A stretch of 15,448 nucleotides of DNA. It comes from an uncultured Collinsella sp. GTDB lineage: Bacteria; Actinomycetota; Coriobacteriia; Coriobacteriales; Coriobacteriaceae. The notes under the pieces were generated by a model, which had not been told where the DNA came from, ran no database searches, and saw nothing but the letters and a program-made list of their open reading frames with translations. Positions within the stretch are counted from its first letter, which is position 1, and each line of letters begins with the position of its first letter. The position numbers and the translations under genes were made by a program. Positions 7,370-12,840 of the stretch are shown here, piece by piece. The stretch is taken from contig USDH01000019.1 of NCBI GenBank assembly GCA_900553415.1, positions 1 through 15,448 of the forward strand, in the 5' to 3' direction.

Positions 7370-7933
7370 ATGGCCGTGTCTGACGAGGACTATCAACATA
7401 TTGAGCATGGGTTTGAGCCTGTGTTCGACCAGCGCTCGCGCGTTTTGGTGCTGGGGTCGTTTCCCTCGGTGCTCTCGCGTGCAAATGCCTTTTATTACGG
7501 CAACCCTCAGAATCGCTTTTGGCGTGTGATGGCTGCGTGCCTCGGTGTGCCTGTGCCGCCCAACGAGGGCGATCCTTTGGCAAGCGGTGAGCCCGCGACG
7601 CTCGATGCCTCCATTGCCGCCAAGCGGGCCATGCTGCTGAACGGCGGCGTGGCCCTGTGGGATGCAATCGAGGGCTGCGACATTAAGGGCTCGAGCGACG
7701 CGAGCATTCGCAACGTTGTGCCGGCACATATCGAGCGCATTACCGATGCCGCGCCGATCGAGGTCGTTGTCTGTAACGGCGGTACGGCAGGGCGACTCTA
7801 CAAACGCTACTTGCAAGATCGGACGGGGTTGCCCGCCGTCGTCCTGCCCTCGACAAGTCCTGCCAATGCCGCCTGGCGACTGGAGCGTCTTGTCGAGCGT
7901 TGGCACGAAGCCGTTGACTGGGCTGTTATTTAA
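7370..7933 (+). CDS. DNA-deoxyinosine (hypoxanthine-DNA) glycosylase, UDG family 6
   Basis: The 187-residue protein has LGSFPS (28-33), FYYGNPQNRFW (41-51), ALWDAIEGC around residue 100, VCNGGTAG (134-141) and LPSTSPAN (159-166). Together these fit the family 6 uracil-DNA glycosylase superfamily, which removes hypoxanthine arising from adenine deamination. Length matches the family. It starts 3 bases after the GH13 stop, so it is translated from the same mRNA. A shared function with starch use is not evident. The gene ends one base short of the oppositely oriented gene, leaving no space for a terminator. Confidence 0.85.
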   Translation: MAVSDEDYQHIEHGFEPVFDQRSRVLVLGSFPSVLSRANAFYYGNPQNRFWRVMAACLGVPVPPNEGDPLASGEPATLDASIAAKRAMLLNGGVALWDAIEGCDIKGSSDASIRNVVPAHIERITDAAPIEVVVCNGGTAGRLYKRYLQDRTGLPAVVLPSTSPANAAWRLERLVERWHEAVDWAVI

Positions 7934-7934
7934 T

Positions 7935-8597
7935 TTAGATTTTTGTTTGAGCGTGGGCGCCCAGACGTTTCAGAACGCCTCGCCAGATCGGCGCGGGCAC
8001 GGCTGGCTCGGCGCAAACCATGCCGTCGGCGTCGACGTTGGCGGCATTGCCGCCGCCAAGTCGCTGTGCATGCTCGACGGAGCAGCCCATGCGCACGGCG
8101 CCCACGAGCTTGTCCATGGCCTCCGAAAACGGTCGCCGCAAGAGTCCCATGCGCGGGGAATGGCGAAGCGCTGCGATGCCGCTGCCGGCGCAGATGGCAA
8201 CGCCGCCACACCACAATTGGTCATGGCGCTCACATGCCTTGTGCAGGCGAACGGCGGTCCCACGCGCCTGCTCAGTGCCCTCTTGTGCGGCTCGAATCGC
8301 GGCATAGACGCGCGTTCCCGTACCGCCAAAGCGCTCAAGCGCCTGCTCGATAGCAGTCAACGTCTCATCGTCAGCCACATCTTCAATGGCCAGCACGATG
8401 CCATCGGCAACGCTGCCGGCGTCATTTGCCTTCAAGTCGACCGGGCGGGGGAGTGCGGTGCCGGAAAGTTGAGCATAGGCGGCGATGGCATCCTGCAGGT
8501 CCCAGAGCAAAAACTCAAGATCGGCGCTATTGGGAATGCTGATATACGCAATGGTCTGCAACGTTTTTGGTACATCGCCGCGCGCGGTCGTCTCCAT
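7935..8597 (-). CDS. Uncharacterised protein, possibly divergent flavodoxin-like
   Basis: The 220-residue product is not securely recognised. The stretch LWCGGVAICAGSGIAAL in its second half, and the preceding VYAAIRAA and following PFSEAMDKLVGAV segments, resemble the C-terminal half of a group of clostridial flavodoxin/FMN-reductase-like proteins. ADGIVLAIEDV would correspond to a central beta strand. The usual N-terminal phosphate-binding loop is not visible; the chain begins with TIAYISIPNSAD instead. There is no signal peptide or membrane segment. The start is supported by GAAAGGAGG (8602-8610, complement strand). Codon usage is typical of the window. It is the only gene on the minus strand and is divergent from the aminotransferase gene. 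Confidence 0.7.
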   Translation of the reverse strand: METTARGDVPKTLQTIAYISIPNSADLEFLLWDLQDAIAAYAQLSGTALPRPVDLKANDAGSVADGIVLAIEDVADDETLTAIEQALERFGGTGTRVYAAIRAAQEGTEQARGTAVRLHKACERHDQLWCGGVAICAGSGIAALRHSPRMGLLRRPFSEAMDKLVGAVRMGCSVEHAQRLGGGNAANVDADGMVCAEPAVPAPIWRGVLKRLGAHAQTKI

Positions 8598-8690
8598 ACC
8601 GCCTCCTTTCCGGTTGGTTTCCGTTTAGGTTACACCGTCTGACGGCGCCCCACCGCGCTATCCTAGTGCAACCCTTACGAAAGGAATGCC

Positions 8691-9827
8691 ATGCGTCTGC
8701 CCATGAATACCTCGCTTGCCACGCTTAAGCCCTCCGGCATCCGTCGGATTAACGCGCTCGCTGCCCAGCACCCGGGATGCATTGCGCTCGCGCTCGGCGA
8801 GCCCGATTTTCCCACGCCCGATGTGATTAGCGCCGAGGTGACCGCCGCGCTGGGCCGCGGCGACACGCACTATCCGCCCAACAACGGCCGTCCCGCCCTG
8901 CGCGAGGCGTTGTCTGCCTACATGGGGGACGCGGGCCTGGCGTTTTCGGCCGACGAGGTCATCCTGACCGACGGCGCGACCGAGGCCCTGTCGGCAACAC
9001 TCATGGCTATGCTCAACCCCGGCGACGAGGTCATTATCCCCACGCCGGCCTTTGGCCTGTACGAGAGCATCGTCGTGGCCAACCACGCCAAAGCGGTCTT
9101 TTTGGATACGGAGCCTGCGCAATTCCAGATTGACGAGGACGCGCTTCGTGCCTGCGTGACGCCGGCGACCAAGGCTATCGTCATATGTTCGCCCAATAAC
9201 CCCACGGGCTGCATCCTCAACGCGGCCTCGCTCGACGCCGTGGCGCGCGTGGCAGAGCAGGCGGGCATCTACGTAGTCTGCGACGACGTATATAACCGCC
9301 TGGTCTACGTGGGCGGCTACGAGCGATTTGCCCAGCGCCACCCGGAGCTACGCGAACAGACGGTGGTCATCGAGAGCTTCTCCAAGCCCTGGGCCATGAC
9401 CGGTTGGCGCCTGGGCTGGCTCGCAGCGGCAGCTCCCGTCATCGCCGAGATCGCAAAGGCCCACCAATACCTAGTATCGAGCGCCGTCTCCTTTGAGATG
9501 GACGCCGCAACGCGAGCCCTGACCGTCGACCCAACCCCCATGCTTAAAGTCTACCGAGCTCGTCGCAAACGTGTACTCGCAGCCTTAAACGCCATGGGCC
9601 TCGACGTAGTGGAACCGGCAGGCGCCTTCTACGCCTTCCCCAGCATCAAACAATTCGGCCTAACCAGCGAAGACTTCTGCATCAAAGCCATCGAAGAAGC
9701 CAACGTAGCCCTAGTCCCGGGCGACTGTTTCGGCACCGAAGGCCACATCCGCCTAAGCTACTGCGTAAGCGATGAAAATCTGGACAAGGGCCTCCGCCGC
9801 CTGTCCACCTTCATTTCGACTTTGTAG
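8691..9827 (+). CDS. Class I/II PLP-dependent aminotransferase
   Basis: The 378-residue protein is a fold type I aminotransferase of the AspC/PatA group. It has LGEPDF near residue 36 and YPPNNGRPALR (61-71). Further motifs are SPNNPTG (167-173) with Asn170, CDDVY (197-201) with Asp198 for the pyridine nitrogen, and SFSKPWAMTGWR (229-240) with Lys232 as the PLP Schiff-base lysine. HIRLSY near the C-terminus supplies the carboxylate-binding Arg. It probably transaminates aspartate, alanine or aromatic amino acids; the substrate is not determined. ATG 8691 follows AAAGGA at 8680-8685. The last 75-80 codons use A-ending codons (all six Glu are GAA), unlike the first 270 (15 of 16 are GAG). No T-rich terminator follows. 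Confidence 0.9.
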   Translation: MRLPMNTSLATLKPSGIRRINALAAQHPGCIALALGEPDFPTPDVISAEVTAALGRGDTHYPPNNGRPALREALSAYMGDAGLAFSADEVILTDGATEALSATLMAMLNPGDEVIIPTPAFGLYESIVVANHAKAVFLDTEPAQFQIDEDALRACVTPATKAIVICSPNNPTGCILNAASLDAVARVAEQAGIYVVCDDVYNRLVYVGGYERFAQRHPELREQTVVIESFSKPWAMTGWRLGWLAAAAPVIAEIAKAHQYLVSSAVSFEMDAATRALTVDPTPMLKVYRARRKRVLAALNAMGLDVVEPAGAFYAFPSIKQFGLTSEDFCIKAIEEANVALVPGDCFGTEGHIRLSYCVSDENLDKGLRRLSTFISTL

Positions 9828-9877
9828 TCCTCAGGGACGCAACACATCAGCCCACCGACATAAGGGTTATGCGTGGG

Positions 9878-10096
9878 GGCGTCGCTCAACGGACACGAGG
9901 ATTCGCAACAAAACTACCGTAGCTCCGGTCCGAGGGGCCGGGTTGAGATTTTCGTAGATTCCGCACGAGCCGAAGGCCACTTAATGTGGCCTTCGTGCGA
10001 GCCAGGACTTGACCGAGCGAAAATCTCAACCCGGCCCCTCGGACCGGAGCGTATGCAGGGTTTGTGTACGAATCCTCGTGTCCGTTGACCGACGCC
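9878..10096. repeat. Nested three-tier inverted repeat, 219 bases
   Basis: The outer arms (9878-9905 and 10069-10096) are 28 bases with one mismatch, at 9885/10089. The inner arms (9922-9954 and 10018-10050) are 33 bases and perfectly complementary. A central hairpin pairs 9971-9980 with 9986-9995 around a TTAAT loop, and extends through CGCA/TGCG after a 5-base bulge. The segments between tiers (16-18 bases) do not pair. No T-tract, transposase or direct-repeat flank is obvious. It could fold into a very stable RNA or cruciform, and may be a non-autonomous palindromic element. Confidence 0.9.
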
Positions 10097-10113
10097 GGGG
10101 TCCCCGCCATAAT
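10085..10113 (+). promoter_or_regulatory. Promoter of the rplJ-rplL operon
   Basis: TTGACC (10085-10090) and CATAAT (10108-10113) are spaced by exactly 17 bases. Transcription would start near 10120, just before the L10 leader. The -35 box lies within the right outer arm of the nested palindrome, and the arm's single mismatch falls in its second-to-last base. Confidence 0.65.
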
Positions 10114-10129
10114 ACTTTCGGTTCACGCA

Positions 10130-10227
10130 CGAATCCGCTGCCAGAGACAGCCGGTGCAAACGGGCATCGCCCGCGAGCTTAATGGGACATCCCGCCAGCC
10201 GAGGTGGTCGAGTAGATATGTCTTCTC
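10130..10227 (+). promoter_or_regulatory. L10-type ribosomal protein leader (rplJ leader RNA)
   Basis: The stretch CGCTGCCAGAGACAGCCGGT (10137-10156) matches the conserved kink-turn portion of L10 leaders, which L10 or the L10-L12 complex binds to repress its own operon. A CGGGC/GCCCG hairpin (10161-10173) and a GGGACATCCC dyad follow. A terminator-like hairpin comes right after, as in the Firmicute attenuation arrangement. The leader call is by motif recognition; boundaries are approximate. Confidence 0.7.
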
Positions 10228-10264
10228 GCCCCCGTCGCTCATGCAGCGCGGGGGCTTTCTTTTT
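10228..10264 (+). terminator. Attenuator terminator in the rplJ leader
   Basis: GCCCCCG (10228-10234) pairs with CGGGGGC (10249-10255), with an inner CGCT/AGCG stem (10236-10239 with 10245-10248). TTTCTTTTT (10256-10264) follows. It lies 65 bases before rplJ and downstream of the promoter, so it should act as a conditional terminator controlled by L10 binding to the leader. Confidence 0.85.
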
Positions 10265-10329
10265 GGACATGCCCCCGTCACGTCCTTGTGGCGGACCGTG
10301 CCCGGAAAGAATTCGAGGAGGTGTAATTC

Positions 10330-10851
10330 ATGCCCCAGCAGTACAAAATCGACAAGGTTGCAGAGATCGAGTCCCGTATCGCCGAGAACGCCGGTCTGTT
10401 CGTCGTCAACTACAACGGTCTGACGGTTAAGCAGGCTCAGGAGCTGCGTCATCAGCTTCGCGAGTGCGGCGCCGAGATGAAGGTCTACAAGAACAACCTG
10501 GTCAAGATCGCCCTCAAGAACCAGGAGCAGCCCGAGCTCGACGAGATCCTCGCCGGCCCCGTCGCTTATGTGTTCTACGAGTCCGAGCCGGTCGAGGCCG
10601 CTAAGGCCCTTAAGGACTTCTCTGCTAAGTCCAAGGGCGTCCTTGAGATCAAGGGCGGTATCTCCGACGGCAAGGCCGTTTCCGCTGATGATGTTAAGGC
10701 TATCGCCGAGCTGCCCACCAAGGATCAGCTTCTCGGTCAGATCGCCGGTCTCATCTCCGGTTTCGCTCGCGACATCGCTGTCTGCGTCAACGGCGTTTCC
10801 TCTGGTCTCGCTCGTTCGATCCAGCAGGTCTCCGAGCAGAAGGCAGCCTAG
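10330..10851 (+). CDS. rplJ: 50S ribosomal protein L10
   Basis: The 173-residue product is a full-length L10 (uL10). It has an N-terminal KIDKVAEIESRIAENAGLFV helix-strand and the rRNA-binding segment with YNGLTVKQAQELRHQLR, KVYKNNLVKIAL and AGPVAYVFYE. The C-terminal helix, which carries the L7/L12 dimers of the ribosomal stalk, ends in VSSGLARSIQQV. The start has a strong GAGGAGGTG at 10315-10323, six bases before ATG. It is first in the rplJ-rplL unit and probably represses that unit through the upstream leader. Confidence 0.98.
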   Translation: MPQQYKIDKVAEIESRIAENAGLFVVNYNGLTVKQAQELRHQLRECGAEMKVYKNNLVKIALKNQEQPELDEILAGPVAYVFYESEPVEAAKALKDFSAKSKGVLEIKGGISDGKAVSADDVKAIAELPTKDQLLGQIAGLISGFARDIAVCVNGVSSGLARSIQQVSEQKAA

Positions 10852-10866
10852 TCGCTGTTTTCACCC

Positions 10867-10902
10867 GCGGCGGCAACGCCGCACCCCTGGCGCATTCGCG
10901 CC
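10867..10902 (+). other. Two hairpins in the rplJ-rplL spacer
   Basis: GCGGCG/CGCCGC (10867-10882) closes a GCAA tetraloop, and GGCGC/GCGCC (10889-10902) closes ATTC, followed by GTGTTTTAA. A similarly structured spacer in other bacteria affects mRNA stability or the L12 excess over L10. Here it may be a processing or partial termination site; the T-run is short. Confidence 0.5.
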
Positions 10903-10953
10903 GTGTTTTAACTGATCTCCGTGCACAGACACGGAAACCGAAAGGACTTAGAA

Positions 10954-11331
10954 ATGGCTAAGCTTACCACCGATGAGATCATCGATGCTCTTAAGGAAAT
11001 GACCCTTCTCGAGGCTTCCGAGCTCGTTAAGGCTATCGAGGACACCTTCGGCGTTTCCGCCGCTGCTCCTGCCGCCGTTGTCGCCGCTCCCGCTGCTGGC
11101 GCTGCTGAGGCCGAGGAGAAGACCGAGTTTGACGTCGTGCTCGAGGGCTTCGGCGACAACAAGATCCAGGTCATCAAGGCCGTCCGTGAGCTCACCAACC
11201 TTGGCCTGAAGGAGGCCAAGGAGGTCGTCGAGGGCGCTCCCAAGGCTGTTCTCGAGGGTGCCAAGAAGGAGGACGCCGAGGCTGCCAAGGAGAAGCTCGA
11301 GGCTGCTGGCGCTGCTGTCACCCTCAAGTAA
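10954..11331 (+). CDS. rplL: 50S ribosomal protein L7/L12
   Basis: The 125-residue protein has the dimerising N-terminal helices ([29 protein letters not shown]). An Ala/Pro-rich flexible hinge follows at about residues 36-58. The factor-binding C-terminal domain contains [33 protein letters not shown] and the ending [10 protein letters not shown]. It forms the stalk that recruits elongation factors. The open frame extends upstream to a GTG at 10921, but ATG 10954 has AAAGGA (10941-10946) at good distance and gives the canonical MAKLT start. A strong terminator follows, so rpoB is not simply the next gene on the same transcript. Confidence 0.98.
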   Translation: MAKLTTDEIIDALKEMTLLEASELVKAIEDTFGVSAAAPAAVVAAPAAGAAEAEEKTEFDVVLEGFGDNKIQVIKAVRELTNLGLKEAKEVVEGAPKAVLEGAKKEDAEAAKEKLEAAGAAVTLK

Positions 11332-11644
11332 TCAGGCTTTCTCGCCAGATTTCTTTGCAGACGGGGTTCGCATTGCGAGCCCCGTCTTTTTTGTTATGAC
11401 ACCTCTATTTTGCTGGCTCGGCATGCAAATTTGCTGCCGTTTGCGGTGTTTTGGGGTCGCTACCGTTGGACGATAAAATTGCACCATTCGCGCAATAATT
11501 TGCGTTGACCTGCTGAAGAATGGCGCTTGCCTGCATTAACGTTAATTAACAGCGGTAAGATACCTCGGTATCGCAATTTAGTCTGCGGCCGATGAGCCGC
11601 ACGCACGGGCGCTATTTGCGCCTGCGAAAGGATCCTTGAATACT
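11332..11644. other. 313-base rplL-galU spacer
   Basis: After the rplL terminator the sequence is AT-rich. TTGACC occurs at 11515-11520, without a well-spaced partner. Two overlapping perfect palindromes follow, TTAACGTTAA (11536-11545) and GTTAATTAAC (11541-11550). TAAGAT (11556-11561) and the dyad GATACCTCGGTATC (11559-11572) come next. The galU leader then holds two hairpins: TGCGGC/GCCGCA (11584-11601) and GGCGC/GCGCC (11608-11622). The palindromes are candidate operator sites; the galU promoter itself is not resolved. Confidence 0.5.
11360..11392 (+). terminator. Rho-independent terminator after rplL
   Basis: A 12-bp stem including one G-T pair (11360-11371 with 11375-11386) closes a 3-base loop and is followed by TTTTTT (11387-11392). 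Confidence 0.93.
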
Positions 11645-12553
11645 ATGAAGGCAATCATCCCCGCCGCCGGTCTTGGCACGCGTTTTCTGCCTGGCACCAA
11701 GTGCACGCCCAAAGAGATGCTGCCGGTTCTCGACAAGCCGGTCATCCAGTATGTCGTCGAGGAGGCGCTCGACCCCGAGGAGGTCGACGACGCCATCATC
11801 GTTACCTCGCCCGGCAAGCCGGAGCTGCTGAACTACTTCCAGCCCGACCGTTCGCTCGAGAACCTGCTGCGCGAGCGCGGTAAGGACGCCTACGCCGACG
11901 CTGTCGCCCATGCGGGCGGTATGCCGGTCGACTTCCGCTATCAGTACGAGCCCAAGGGTCTCGGTCACGCCATTCGTTCTGCCGCCGACGCTGTGGCGGG
12001 GGAGAACTTCTTGGTTCTTCTGGGCGACTACGTTGTGCCCAACCGTGATATCTGCGACAAGATGCTTGCCGTCTCCAAGGAGCACGGTGGCGCTTCGGTT
12101 ATCGCCGTTGCCGCGTGTGCTCCCGAGGAGGTCAGCCGCTACGGCGTTATCGCCGGCGATCGCGTGGGCTCTCTCGAGGGCTTTGAGAATGCTGCCGACG
12201 ACGAGCCGGGTGCCGTGTGGCGCATCGGCGGTCTGGTTGAGAAGCCTGCCCCCGAGGCGGCTCCGTCCAACCTGTACATCGTCGGTCGCTACCTCCTGTC
12301 TCCGCTGGTCATGGACCTGCTGGCCGATCAGCAGGCCGGTAAGGGCGGCGAGATCCAGCTGACCGACGCCATGGCCCGTTCGCTCGATCGCGAGGCCATG
12401 TATGCCGTCGTCATCGACCCGCTGTCGGGCTACGACACCGGTACCCCCTCTGGCTGGATGGCCACCAACGCCCTCATGGCTGCAAGCGATCCTCGCTTCG
12501 CCGGTGCCTTCTGGGACGCCATCGACGAGCGCGGCGGCTTGATGCGCAAGTAG
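11645..12553 (+). CDS. galU: UTP-glucose-1-phosphate uridylyltransferase
   Basis: The 302-residue nucleotidyltransferase makes UDP-glucose from UTP and glucose-1-phosphate for cell-envelope glycans and galactose use. It has the nucleotide-binding AAGLGTRFLPGTK (7-19), PKEMLP (22-27), LLGD with metal-binding Asp128, VEKP with Lys200, GGEIQLTDAM and YDTGTPSGW. Many Gram-positive homologues have LGDD; here the second Asp is Tyr129. A TTG at 11636 is in frame, but it lies only 3 bases from the AAAGGA (11627-11632). ATG 11645 gives the canonical MKAIIPAAG start with a 12-base gap, so it is preferred. The gene stands alone between terminators, inside the rplJL-rpoB region. Confidence 0.93.
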   Translation: MKAIIPAAGLGTRFLPGTKCTPKEMLPVLDKPVIQYVVEEALDPEEVDDAIIVTSPGKPELLNYFQPDRSLENLLRERGKDAYADAVAHAGGMPVDFRYQYEPKGLGHAIRSAADAVAGENFLVLLGDYVVPNRDICDKMLAVSKEHGGASVIAVAACAPEEVSRYGVIAGDRVGSLEGFENAADDEPGAVWRIGGLVEKPAPEAAPSNLYIVGRYLLSPLVMDLLADQQAGKGGEIQLTDAMARSLDREAMYAVVIDPLSGYDTGTPSGWMATNALMAASDPRFAGAFWDAIDERGGLMRK

Positions 12554-12573
12554 GCCTTCGGGCAACGATATTT

Positions 12574-12606
12574 ACGGGCGCGGATCTCGGTTCGCGCCCG
12601 TTTTTT
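12574..12606 (+). terminator. Rho-independent terminator after galU
   Basis: ACGGGCGCG (12574-12582) pairs perfectly with CGCGCCCGT (12593-12601) and is followed by a run of T to 12606. Confidence 0.93.
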
Positions 12607-12720
12607 ATAAGAGCTGCGATTGCCGGCTCTCTGTTCACAGAAAATATATGAACAGGTGTTCGATGCATATATATCTACCTGCGTGTTTTCTGACGAAAAA
12701 CTTTGCTACTCCAAAAACTC
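12607..12720. other. AT-rich dyad region upstream of rpoB
   Basis: This stretch is clearly more AT-rich than the surrounding DNA. It contains CTGTTCA/TGAACAG (12631-12637 with 12649-12655), CAGGT/ACCTG (12653-12657 with 12676-12680) and a GTTTTC/GAAAA dyad (12685-12699). It may bind a regulator or nucleoid protein; no gene is seen. Confidence 0.4.
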
Positions 12721-12739
12721 AATCGCGTCAAGGCTTTTC

Positions 12740-12767
12740 TTGCTCAACGGTCGGTACCTGATAAACT
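12740..12767 (+). promoter_or_regulatory. Candidate rpoB promoter with extended -10
   Basis: TAAACT (12762-12767) is preceded by TGA, giving a TGn extended -10, and TTGCTC (12740-12745) lies 16 bases upstream. Transcription would start near 12774, about 65 bases before rpoB. The galU terminator upstream means a promoter is required here. Confidence 0.5.
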
Positions 12768-12840
12768 ATTAGGTTGCGATAACTGGCGAAGCTATGCCTC
12801 GCCAATCCACCGAGCATTTCCGTGAAGGAGGAAAAACCTG

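Larger units (their letters stand above)
9828..10329. other. 502-base spacer: nested palindrome, rplJ promoter, L10 leader, attenuator
   Basis: No gene is supported. The region holds the 219-base nested inverted repeat (9878-10096), a promoter (10085-10113), an L10-type leader, a terminator-like attenuator (10228-10264) and the rplJ ribosome binding site. Short open frames read on both strands of the palindrome are mirror images of each other and are not coding. Confidence 0.7.

Noticed and set aside
5918..7906. 662-codon minus-strand open frame
   Set aside because: It covers the antisense of the GH13 and glycosylase genes, both with intact catalytic motifs, and has no recognisable domain.
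7662..8642. 326-codon plus-strand open frame over the glycosylase end and the minus-strand gene
   Set aside because: It conflicts with two better supported genes, and the minus-strand gene has the clear GAAAGGAGG ribosome binding site.
9878..10096. Insertion sequence or CRISPR interpretation of the palindrome
   Set aside because: There is no transposase, no obvious target-site duplication, and no repeat-spacer periodicity.
9872..10270. Small open frames on both strands across the nested palindrome
   Set aside because: Both strands give the same GPRGRVEIF-type peptide because the DNA is palindromic, and none has a ribosome binding site.
10921..10953. Extended GTG start for rplL
   Set aside because: It adds residues not found in L7/L12 and lacks a good ribosome binding site; MAKLT at 10954 is canonical.
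11515..11543. TTGACC at 11515-11520 as the galU -35
   Set aside because: No -10-like hexamer lies at 16-18 bases; TAACGT matches only half of the consensus, so no promoter was called.
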